NCBI GenBank assembly: GCA_948146395.1
Contig: OX411552.1
Span: 10,621,686 to 10,685,685, forward strand
Length of the DNA stretch: 64,000 nt
Source: Fragum whitleyi
Taxonomy: Eukaryota > Mollusca > Bivalvia > Cardiida > Cardiidae
Reading direction: 5' to 3'
The first letter of the stretch is position 1. Each line of letters begins with the position of its first letter. Shown one piece after another: positions 1 to 11,200 of the stretch. Below the pieces are notes generated by a model. It ran no database searches, was not told the origin of the DNA, and saw nothing but the letters and a program-made list of their open reading frames with translations. Position numbers and translations under genes: made by a program.

Positions 1-185
1 AGCAAGGTGTAATGGTAGACCCCCACAACCTTCATTATTTTTTTTAAATTAATGTAAATTACGATTTTATCATACAAGTCAGCATTTGCGTCGTTTCTAG
101 GTGGGACCAACTCGCTTATACAGATGTGACATGCTCCCACCAACATACATGTATTGCTCTTCAACCTGTTAGGACATCTTAAATA

Positions 186-624
186 CAATTAACAACATCG
201 TGAAATTGACAGGATGAATGATTTGGGAATGATTTAGGAATGAAATTGAATGAGTGTGTGGAGCGAGTTTTGGCTGAATTTAATGGGAGGTAATCCTATA
301 TCGTAAAATTTGTTCAAGAAGAACAAAATTTGCGAAATTGATAACCTGCCTTTAATAAAAAAATACATTCAAGTTTTATTCATGGCTCCCTATTTCTTCA
401 AGAACCTATGAGACGCTAATGATTTGAATTATGTTAGTGAAATCGCGATTTTTTCCCGATCAAAATTTATTTTGAATGACGTTGGTTATTCTATATTTTC
501 AGATGAGTTTGAGCGTTTTTGAATGGTTTGAGTGAGTGTTTGAGATAAATGAATGGAGCGCTGAGTGACCGATTTAGAATGGTTTTGATTGAGGTGAATG
601 TCAATTTCACGATATAACTAACTG
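186..624 (+). mobile_element. CAGTTAACAACATCG MITE, copy 1
   Basis: The family is defined by inverted ends of about 25 bp (CAATTAACAACATCGTGAAA here), flanking TA, no coding, and a centre of GGGAGGTAAT then a palindrome (TTTTGTTCAAGAAGAACAAA) then the inverse of GGGAGGTAAT. TA duplications and CAGT tips suggest a non-autonomous Tc1/mariner-type element. Orientation + means the GAATGATTTTGG side is first. This copy is near full length. Confidence 0.75.
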
Positions 625-680
625 TAACAACATTGATTTAAGTGCTTGTTGAATGTCATATAAGCTACTCAAGAATGTTA

Positions 681-1064
681 CTCTTAAGAACATCGCGAAA
701 ACTACAAGTTGAATGATTTTGGAATGAATTTGGAAAAAAATTGAATGGTGTTTGGAGCGAGTTTTGAGCGAAAGTTAAAGAAAGGTAATCCAAAAATATC
801 GCATATTTTGTTCGTGATGAGCAAAAATAGCGACATTCATTACCTTCCTTATATAAGATATACGTATTCTTATTTTTGTGTGGTTTCATGGACCAATCAG
901 ACACTTTAAAATCCACACCAGCCCTTCGACAGGTTTTCTAATGATTTCGGAGCGTTTTTTGATCGATTTGAGTGAGTATTTCGAATGAACAAATGGTGCG
1001 CTGAGTGAATGGTTTAGAACGATTTTGATCGCAATGAGTGTTAATTTCAAGTTGTAGCTAACTG
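681..1064 (+). mobile_element. MITE family, copy 2 (diverged)
   Basis: It lies about 55 bp after copy 1 in the same orientation. The centre (AATATCGCATATTTTGTTC and inverse) and the right end GTTGTAGCTAACTG are clear; the left end is decayed. Confidence 0.6.
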
Positions 1065-2687
1065 TAACCGTTGACTTTACATTGATTGTACGCGGGAAAA
1101 GTGTATGCTACGACGTCGAACTCAATCTTCAATTATTCATGTATTACAATGTTTGGCGTCATTTGCTATGACCCTCCCTCAAGACCTGAGTGTCTTTTAT
1201 TGTTGAAATTGAAGTGTTTAAAAAAAGAAAGTAGACTTATTGCTAAAATACTAATGATGCAACAAGCAAAACCCAGTTTGCCAAAAGCCAAATGATTACA
1301 AGGGTAATCATCTAACGTTTTGTGCCCCATGAATTACCAGGTAAACGCGTCAACATCGCGAGCCGTGCCAGGTAAATGCATTCTCCTCGCTTACTCACAA
1401 TGATAAGCATACATCATACATGCCAACTCTATTTCAAGTATTTCAACTATTACGTCGAATAGTATCATTGAACTAATTTTCATTATCCGTTACCTTTAGC
1501 TCGAGGAAAGTATACAATATTTTTTGATATCGAATACTTTGATATTGCACTAAGATTATTTTCACGTGCACAACTGGACTGGACTACTTTCTGGTTGCTA
1601 CCTCGCCATAAGTCAACATATATTCACATTATCAACACTTTCCATTTGCGTTCATAATTCGAGAAATAGTTTTGCCTAAATGTTTTTTTACAAAGCGAGA
1701 CAAAAAATAGAGAATTATTTCCGAAAAAAAACCAACAAGCGGCTGTTAAAAAATCCGGTCATGAAAAAAAGGAGTCGACCTATTAATGACGACATTATAA
1801 AAATCTATTTTTATGACAGTCGTCCTTAAATGTGTGTTCCATTATTTAAGAGATGAAGAGAGTATTTGTTGATATAATTGAGGTGTGAAACTAAAAATCT
1901 AATCACGCTGTATGAGTACGTGAAGCGGATTCATACAAGAGTGTGAGTCCGTTTTTAGTTACATACCTCTAAGAAATCAACAAATATTATCTTCATATCT
2001 TATAGTTTTGTATTTTGTGGCATAACTGTAAGGATTTATTGGTGAAGTCACAGATTTCTTACGGGCTTACTTTTTTACGGAAGCTTACAAAACTACATAC
2101 TCAAAATTGTTTTCATTTGGGTAATAAAACCAACTTTTCGGCCTATCAGATAGTACGAATATTGATGGACACAACTAAAAATAGGTCATTCACTATGTTT
2201 TATTAGACGGCAAAAATTAGAGAAATTTGAATTTGAGCTTACCATGAACCACTTTGTATACGGAGTTACCTTAAAACGATGAAAACTAAATATAAAGCCA
2301 GTAATGGGGTTCTTTGGTCATCCTTTTCAATCACAATGTATCCAAGTTCCACCAATTAATGAAAGAGTAATATTTGGCCAAATCTTCCGAGAAAGATGGT
2401 GGTTTCTGTAATCTATTTATCAAACACGGATATCTTTTCCTCAGCTTAATTATCTTTTGACATAATGTAAGGTTGATTTTTGACATCATGTTGAAAGATG
2501 GCAAGCATTTATCAACCGATTCATGACGTAATTTATGGGGATATCTAACAATGGGATTCATTCTCACGTGTATAACCATCGTTTGGATAGACAGAATTTA
2601 CCATAATTTACTTTTAGACTTTCTTGTAAACAAGAGAGTGTGTCATACGTACAAGTGTAATGATTTTGGGCCATTTACAGTTAATTA
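1065..2687. other. Non-coding stretch
   Basis: Apart from the foldback at 1853-1996 I see no gene, tRNA or clear repeat. Short open frames here have no splice sites or family resemblance. Confidence 0.5.
1853..1996. mobile_element. Foldback element with ATGAAGA...TTTGTTGAT arms
   Basis: The left arm holds GTATTTGTTGAT then GAGGTGTGAAACTAAAAA; the right arm is its inverse (TTTTTAGTTACATACCTC then ATCAACAAATATTATCTTCA). The arms are about 45 nt around a 50-nt loop. A second full copy lies at 32980-33121 and a half copy at 9035-9080. Confidence 0.6.
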
Positions 2688-3117
2688 CATCGTAAAATTG
2701 ACACTCAGCGCTCCATTCATTCATTCATTCGTTCATTCATTCATTCATTCATTCATTCATTCAAGACACTCACTCAAACCATTCAAAAACGCTCCAAACT
2801 CACTGAAAAAAATATAACAACAACTTCGTTCAAAATAACAATAGTTTGGGAAAAATCGGGATTTCACTTATTTAATTGAAATTGAAAGTGTCTGATAGGT
2901 TCTTGAAGAAATAGGGGGCTATCTATAGAACTTGTATGCATATTTTATTAAAGGGAGGTAATCAATATTGCTAATTTTGTTCATCCTGAACAAAATTTGC
3001 GATATAGGATTACCTCTCATTAAATTCTCTCAAAAGTCGCTCCACACACTCATTCAATTTCATTCCTAAATCATTCCAAAATCATTCAACTTGTCAATTT
3101 CGCGATGTTGTTAACTG
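2688..3117 (-). mobile_element. MITE family, copy 3, with an ATTC microsatellite
   Basis: CAGTTAATTACATCG and GATGTTGTTAACTG ends are flanked by TA. The GCGCTCCATTCATTC side is first, so the orientation is reversed. A tetranucleotide run has grown from the element's own CATTCATTC. Confidence 0.75.
2713..2762. repeat. (ATTC)n microsatellite inside a MITE
   Basis: About 12 units of ATTC with one GTTC variant. Other copies of the element have two or three units at this point. Confidence 0.85.
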
Positions 3118-3524
3118 TATCAGGTTATTCGGCTTCTGGCAATGCTCCATTCAATGCTCCTGAAAAAATCGAATACTTTCCTTTATTTTATGGAGATCTT
3201 CTAGGCATATAATAACTTGATAACAAAACGCGTTTCACAGCAAATTAAAATACACCAAGTTTTAATTTAGATTTCATCGATTTTACTTTACTCAACGTCA
3301 TGTTGATGTTTGTGACGTCATGAAAACCCACGTGCAAATCGACGTGCTTTCATGTCTGTGTCTTTATTATTACCGAGGTCTATTCCACTGGATCACCAAG
3401 GGTTCCCGATTGATGCGGTCAAATATTTTTACATGCAATCAAAACGTTGATACCTTTAGATGTTCATTGTATAATAAATTCAATTTTTTTGTCGTTCCCC
3501 CAATGCCTACATCTATCATATATA
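3118..3524. other. Spacer between two MITEs, nothing recognised
   Basis: About 400 bp with one TGACGTCA at 3313. No coding or repeat signal that I can support. Confidence 0.5.
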
Positions 3525-3961
3525 CAGTTAACGACATCGTGAAATTGACAAGGTGAATGATTTTGGATAGAATTAGGAATGAAATTGAATGAGTGTGTGG
3601 AGCGAGTTTTGAGTGAAATTAATGGGAGGAAATCCTATGTCACAAATTTTGTTCAGTGTGAACAAAATTTGCGATATTGATTACCTCCCTTTAATAAAAT
3701 TTGCATACAAGTTTTATAGATAGCTTCCTATTTCTTCAAGAACCTATTGGATGCCAACAATTTGAATTATGTCAATTAAATCGCGATTTTCTCTATTCAA
3801 ATTTATTTCAAATGTTGTTGTTGATTATATATATTTTTAATGGGTTTGAGCGTTCTTGAATGGTTTGAGTGAGTGTTTGGAATGAATGAATGGAGCGCTG
3901 AGTGAGCGATTTAGAATGGTTTTGATCGAGGTGAACGTCAATTTCACGATGTTATTAACTG
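3525..3961 (+). mobile_element. MITE family, copy 4
   Basis: Near full length, with ends CAGTTAACGACATCG and GATGTTATTAACTG, flanked by TA. The central palindrome TTTTGTTCAGTGTGAACAAA is intact. Confidence 0.78.
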
Positions 3962-4346
3962 TATATAGACAGTGTCCAGCAAACCGATTTTCTGTTTTTC
4001 TTTGACCGAGATTCCTTAAAACAAGCGAAGTATGAATGTTAGAAAGAAAATATTATCTAGACAAACTATACGATACATTCTGACTGCATCGAATCTGGAA
4101 TATGTGCAGAGACGCGTAAATTACATAACATATGCAATCAATTAAACATTTACCGCAACAGAGATCAAACACAGCTGTTGGGCGTCAACAAATGTTAACC
4201 ATTTCAAGAGAACTATCGTCTTTTTCTAATCAGACAATCTCAGAAATCAGAGATTTCCGCCGATCCAATGTCTATCATTCCAATAAAGTCAGGAAAAAAG
4301 TTTACAATAATAATACGTACCGTGAATACATGTGAAAATGTGCTAA
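3962..4346. other. Spacer between MITE copies 4 and 5, nothing recognised
   Basis: No coding, RNA or repeat signal that I can support. Confidence 0.45.
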
Positions 4347-4753
4347 CAGTTAATAACATCGTCAAATTGACACTCATCCCAATCAAAACTATTCCAAGTC
4401 GCTCACTCAGCGCTCCATTCATTCAGTCCAAAAGCTCACTCAAACCATCCAAAAACACTCCAAAATCAATAAAAAAGATTAGATCAACAACTACATTCAC
4501 AATCAGAATAGCTTGAAAAATGTCGATTTCACTACCACAATTCAAATTTTAAGCATCTGGCTGGTTACTGAAAAAAGGGAGAATATTTTAAAAAAAGTTT
4601 AATGTATATTCTATGAAAGGGGGTTACAAAATTAGCCATACTGGATTGCCTCCCTTGAATTTCACTTAAAACACTCTCATCCCACTCATTTAATTTCATT
4701 TTGAAATCAATCCAAAATCATTCAGCGTCTCAATTTCACTTTGTTACTAACGG
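4347..4753 (-). mobile_element. MITE family, copy 5 (diverged)
   Basis: CAGTTAATAACATCG opens and TTGTTACTAACGG closes. The GCGCTCCATTCATTC block and the TTACCTCCC-side centre are recognisable; the central palindrome has decayed. Confidence 0.65.
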
Positions 4754-4755
4754 TA

Positions 4756-6260
4756 TCTCACCTGAGAACGATATGCTTATAGTGATCTTTTTTGGTTATG
4801 TGATGTCCGTTATTCGACGTGTGTCAGCAATATTTACCTTGTAGACACTGTGGTGTCTTATTTTTGTACAATCAACCTTAACGCAATGATTGTCTTGGTA
4901 AAATCTCGGACAAGTTTGAAACTGGCTCAAATGGGGTCAAACACTTGGTAATGAGATCAAATCTTAGAAAAACTTAGTAGACACTTTACATGCGATATGT
5001 TTTTCTCGATTCACCTCAAAATCTTTCAGTAATTGCCATGACAAATACTCAAAAAGTTGTACATTTGGTCAAGAAGGGTCAAAACTATGTCAAGCGATCA
5101 TATCATAGAAAGACTGTAGACACTGCTGTTTAGGTCATATTTTAAGATCATTCAAACTGAATACTTGCCAGTTTGATTATCATGATAAAATCTGATTAAA
5201 CCGAAATTTGGTTAAGTAAGGTGAAAACTAGGTCACGGGTCAACTCTAAGAATGCCATACCTTTACCGTATCAACCGGAAAGTTTGCCAAAGAGTGGGCC
5301 TGTTTCTCTCCACTGGCTTTAACATTTTTAGATTTGGAAAAGAAGTATTCTAAATAGAAATCAATTTCGGAACATAGTCACTTACGCCCAATGATTTTGG
5401 AGGAGATTTAAAAGTAAAATTAGGCCCAACCTTGTAATGCCCATATTTGACGGTCAATTAAAATTTCTTGAACAATTTGATACATGTTCCTCCTCGGAAC
5501 ATCCATTCCAAGTTTCATTAAAAAAAATAAAAAAAATGTTTGGTAGGAGAAGATAAAATTTTAAAGCAAAAATAAGCTTCGCTCTGCCATTTCCTGGGAC
5601 AATTTAAATCTTGGTATATGGTCACCAATGGAAAATAATATCAAGTTTAATTGAAATTAAACCAGTTTGGGAGGAGAAGATTTTAACAATCAAATAGTGA
5701 AAAAGCTCTTCCTTGCGAGGCCAATCATTGGGGGTCAATTTAAATTGTTTGAACAGTTTTGGAACTTTGTCACCTAAGGAATAATGAAGCGAAGTTTCAT
5801 TGAAATTGGCCCAATGATTTAGGAGGGAGGAGACTTTTTAAAGATGTCTAAACCTAAGCTCACCCCGCGACACCTATATTTGTATTTACCATATGTACCC
5901 ATACCACTTCAGCCAAGATTAATTGAATTGGGTCCAATGATTCAGATGGAGACGATTATTGAAGATTTTACCGCCAAAAACAAGCACCACGCGGCGAAGC
6001 CCATATTTTGGGGTCAATCCGAACGAACAACTTTACAATAGGGTCACCAAAGGAACATTTATACCATTTTTTTATATCGACCAAATGGTTTGGGAGAAGA
6101 TTTTTTTTAAAGGTTTTGTTGTCAAAATTAGCCCCCGCCCAGCCACGCCCATTTTAGGGGCTCAATCAAAATTTCATGAACGAAATAAGAAAAGGGTCAC
6201 CACAGAAACATTCATGGAAAGTTTCATTCAAATCGGCCTAATGGCTTGCCATTAGCCCTC
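4756..6260. repeat. Long decayed AGCTCACCTGAG-type dispersed repeat
   Basis: It opens TCTCACCTGAGAACGATATG then GTGATC, the signature of a dispersed element common in bivalves. It continues as degenerate tandem modules of about 140-170 bp, each with CCAATGATTT-GGAGGAGA and a GGTCACC-AAGGAA piece (about 5390, 5650, 5810, 5940, 6040, 6190). No coding. Element class unknown. Confidence 0.55.
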
Positions 6261-7660
6261 GATCTAGAATGGTTTTGATCTATGAAAAGATTTCAAAATG
6301 TTGTAAACTGTGTGTATTACTGATTTTTTCTGACCTGAATAAAATAGAAAATAGACAAAGGTTTCTCTTTGGTATAAAGCTTACAAGTAGCAACGTCTTA
6401 AAAATCTGTGAAATTTGTGCAATTAAAAAGGGAATAAGTGCATGCACAGAAAAAGTCTTCTGTATATGTATGTAACCCTAAGCAATCAACGGAATAATAT
6501 TTAATACCAAGTTGAAATTTAATGACGGTAAGTTTTGTATTTTTGAGAATTTGCGTTCTCGTGCACCTGTAGTATCCCTGGGTTATTCACCGTCATTTAT
6601 CATGACAGATATTTATTGTGTTTATATTCCATAAGTTCACAGCTGGAGACGACATTAAAACTGATTTTGGAAACACTTTAAGTTACATAAAACATGAAAA
6701 CATTGATTATTGTGGCATATTTATGTGGAGTTATTGATTTATGTCGTCAGTCTTAACACAAATGCCATATTGACTGATGGTTACATAGCGGTTTTGGTGC
6801 AACATAAGCATGATGTTTTACTGTTTCCGAAACAATTACTTTTGTCAACAAATCAAAAAAATGATTTATATATCCTCGAATCATCAACTGTATATGAAAG
6901 AAAGTCAAAATATTGTGAATAGTCGATCATCGTCCGTTGAGGGTACATGTAAGACATGGCTTTCTCAAAACTTGTAGGCGTTGGCGTTAGAACTACAGGT
7001 CTAACAAACTTTTACCTAGGTCTTTCCTTCGTTAGGCGATAAATGTACTAAGCCTACATTTCTCCGCCACAAGAGTAGGTCAAACTTTCTAATGATATAA
7101 CTTTAAATGCATATTAATAAATAATTGCAATAAAAAACAATCAAGAATGTTGATTGATTGAAATCGCATCACGTGGGGAAATCTGATGCACTTTATTTCT
7201 GTATAAAGTGCAATAAGTATTTCGGGGGAAAAACCCCGACCATCGATCTGCAAGTTCAGTGTTGCAGAAACTCGAAAATCCCTCGGTTCTCTTTCATAAC
7301 CCTTCATCGCTATTTAATCAGTTCAGAAATATTTGCAAAAGATTTTTTGATAACAAGCGTATAGTTCTGTTTCTGAGCTGCTGTCTATAGCGAGTCGGTA
7401 AAGATCACCAGGCAACGTTCTCAACTTCGCTTGATCACACCGATTTCGTTTGAAAATGAAGCAGTATTGGGCAGAACAAAATTTCTGAACATAGATTCCT
7501 AAATAATGTCAAAGTTGTCGCATATTTGTGTCAAATTTGTAAAACATCTTACCAGCAGATTCCGATAGCGAAATAACAAAACCTGTTAATATGCGATCTA
7601 AAAATATGTATTGATCTATATACGCACAAAAAGTAGACTCGAACCTTTTATTATTTGGTC

Positions 7661-7691
<31 letters not shown>

Positions 7692-7733
7692 GTTTCTTAC
7701 ATGTAGATCTTAAGGATTACAATTATAAGGGCC
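6261..7733. other. Non-coding stretch with a T tract
   Basis: A T run lies at 7664-7691. Otherwise nothing supported. I looked here for the missing 5' MDP1 exons (DxDYTLWP, SRT) and did not find them. Confidence 0.5.
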
Positions 7734-7848
7734 GAGTATATTTTTCAATGCGTTTATTGGAGTATAAAGTGCATTTGCCTTGCGTTAATTGCAATGTGCT
7801 AAGGCAATTACACTTTATACTCCAATAAACGCAGTGAAAAATACACTC
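7734..7848. mobile_element. Compact foldback element
   Basis: The arms are about 48 nt, with GCGTTTATTGGAGTATAAAG against CTTTATACTCCAATAAACGC, around a loop of about 19 nt. The RNA or single strand would form a long hairpin. Confidence 0.7.
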
Positions 7849-8169
7849 ATCCCTATAACAAGCACACTTTTTTTTCAACTTAGATTTTTTCATCACCAAA
7901 CGCCTACATCCTAACATTAGTGTTGTATCTGCTTACAATTCTCTTGTTTGTACATGTATGATTCTATCCAAAATAAATCAAAGTAGGCGTATCGTAATGG
8001 TTATATATCGCATGCATAAATGTGAAAAAAATTATATTAGTTCTGTACATAACTAACAGAACAATTTTCGAATGTAATTCATTTTTCAAAATTCAGCCAC
8101 AATCTGATCGGTTGTGATATATTCCATCTGTTCTGGTTCAAAACGCAACTTTTTTTTTTCTATTTTCAG

Positions 8170-8277
8170 AGCGTTTTACAAAGACGAATGTGCCAAATTA
8201 GTGAAATTATTCGGATGGGAAGAATACATTGATTACCAAGAAATATACCCGGGTTCAAAAATATTCCATTTTGTGAA
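8170..8277 (+). CDS. MDP1: MDP1 exon with the YPGSK (HAD lysine) motif
   Basis: The exon starts after a long T-rich tract ending TTTTCAG and ends at GAA|GTAAGT. The first base completes a codon begun upstream. The reading includes LFGWEEYIDYQEIYPGSK, close to the family's LFDLFxYFxxxEIYPGSK. The lysine should be the HAD motif III residue that stabilises the phospho-aspartate. The final AA joins with G of the next exon to make Lys. Confidence 0.85.
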
Positions 8278-11200
8278 GTAAGTTTATATTACCACATGTG
8301 TTCTTTATGAATTGAAATTCATTCTCATTTTGGTGACATTATTTTTGTGACAGAGCCTTTTTCTTGGAGCACAATCCGTTTCCGACAGCCCTTGTTGCAA
8401 AACGTTGGATTTTGCTTTTCTTGCAGATTTTGTTTAAATGTTATATCTATGATACAGGGCAAGTAGATTTTTTGTATTTGGCTTAAAAAAAATCTGTGAC
8501 ATTTATCATTATTATTCACTTTGCAATAAGAATGGATCAAGAAAGGTAAATTAATTTGAAACATAATACCTTATTTATTGTTGAGGTAATAAGAGGTTAT
8601 ACATTCATAATTGGATACATTACTGAATTCGTTGGATTTATACTTTGCAGAACTAGTCTATATTTTTAATATCTTACTCATTTATAGGTTATGATAAGCG
8701 AGTGAAATTAACTTGTGATAATTAAAACGATATCTACATGTAACTTGTAGAACTTGTTTTTCAGAATGGGTGATATGTTGCATCTTATTTGACTTTCAGG
8801 ATAAAACGAGCGAGCGGAGTAGATTTTTGTGATATGTTATATTTTGACGATGAAAAAGAACATTTATCAGAGGTTGCCGGAACGTGTACAGGTCTGGTAT
8901 TTTAACAATGCTAGTAATTTAATTTTGATTGTGTCCATCAATGTTTGTGCGTTCTGATTGGCTGAAAAGTTGGTTTATTCCAAACAAAAACAATTCTGAG
9001 TACGCAGCTTCGCGTATGCATACAGTGTGGTTATGGTTTTAGTTGCATACCTCATTGAAACCAACAATTACTCTCTTCATATATTTATAATCATTGACCA
9101 GTGTAAGACATTTCGAAAATTTTCATGTGTGCGAGGGGTACAACCATTGATCATCCTTAACAACTAGTTTCAAGAGGTGACAGGACCATTTGCTATCCTC
9201 AGAGCGCGTACATAGTAGCAAAGACTGTGGTCCGACTGTACAAATATGCACAGTTTGGCCAGATGTTTTGTTTTGCGAATATCTGAATCATTTTGGAAAT
9301 GTGCACACGCACAATTATGAAAATGAATAAACGAAATAAGGAATTTCAACAACACACACACCGACACATCAAATACACCAAGTAAAAAGTATTTCAACAT
9401 CGTATCTCCATGAAAGAAGTTCTGCTCAAAAGTGAAAATTTGTAACTTGCCGCAATTCATTCACAAGAAAACATTTCCAGTGAGCCTAATGGGAAATAAA
9501 ACTGACAAACGGGCCTTTTTCTAATTCAGACATTTCATGCATGTATTTACAAAAAGACCATGTTTTCTTCAAATATCCGTACACAATTAACTATGGCTGC
9601 ATCGAATATGCTACATGGGATTTCAACTTGATCACCGTCTCTAATCCTAGAGTGATAACTCTTTTAAAGCTGCTCTTTCACAGATCGGGAAAATGTGCCT
9701 TTTGAATCTTTTCTCAAAATTAATTGAAAGAAATAATCTCATCATGTTGAAGCCTTTAGAATGATACGATTCGATCTGGTAATGCGTGGAAAGAAAGGCT
9801 GATATTCCTGAATTTAGCGAAAATCATTCTGAAAAACAAGAGGACCCTGAGGGCCCTAAATCGCATACCTGATATTTCAAGTAAATCATCATTAAGACTC
9901 CTTTTCCTATGATATAGCATGAACCTTCCCATTTTCAACAGAGTTTATTCTTGTGACCTGGCAAACATTTTGATCAAGTTTCAAGAAAATTGGATCATAT
10001 TTGTGGCGTATGGTGCTCTTACAAGAAAATTGTCATTAAGGCCCCTTTTCCCGTGATATGGTACGGATACTTCCCATTTTCAAAAGAGTTCATCCTCATG
10101 ACCTAACGAACATTCTGACCAAGTTTCACGAAGAGTGCACCATATTTGTGGCTTCTAGAATGTAAACAAAAAAGGTGTCAGTAAGGCCCTTTTTCCCGTG
10201 ATATGGCACGAATCCTTCCCAGTTTCAATAGACTTTATCCTCATGACCTAACAAACATTCTGACCAAGTTTCATGAAAATCGGACCATATTTCGGCTTCT
10301 TGAATGTAAACAAGAAAATTGTAATTAAGGTCCCTTTTCCCGTGATATGGCACGGATCCTTTCCATTTGAGCTATTTTTACAAAGGACCACCCAAGGAAT
10401 ATTTCTGCCAAGTTTGGTTGATTTTGACCCATAAATTTAGGAAGAGATGTCGTTTAAAGAAAAAGTTGACGCCGTGACCGACAGACGGACAGATGGACAG
10501 ACGGACTCTGGACATTGATCGATCATAATAGCTCCCTTTAGGCCTTCGTGCTCAGGTGAGCTAAAAAAGCAACTACTAGTGCCTTAAAATTATTCGCCAA
10601 TCTCGAGCAAACTATTTACGCATGTGAATTCCGCAAGTTTGTCTTATGCAATCAAAGATAAAGGTAAAAGTATTTGACAGTTGAAAACTTCATATCATTA
10701 CAAGCAAAAATGAAAGATTATTCACAAAAAAAAAAATTATGATTTGTAATTTTTAGACTCGAAATAAATAGACAGGATCCCTTACTGATCTTGCCGCTTA
10801 GAAAAAATAAGTTACAAAATTATTGCAATATGTTGGTTTTAGTGCCAATGCCATTGGGCCATTAATTCTTAATCGTCTAAAAGTACACATATTTCCAAAT
10901 CTAAGAACAATTTTGTATTTTTTTCGATGACAACAGTGAAAGAGAAGATTTACATAACAATCAATATCATACACATCCAAAAGGGACGACAATGACTGCA
11001 TCCAATCTTTTCTTCTTTCCCTGGATCAGACGTCGGATATTATTATCGTAACTCTTGCAACATACGTAACACGTACAGTTAAAAACATCGTGAAATTGAC
11101 AGGATGAATGATTTGGGAATGATTTAGGAATGAAATTGAATGAGTGTGTGGAGCGAGTTTTGACTGAATTAAATGGGAGGTAATCCTATATCGTAAATTT

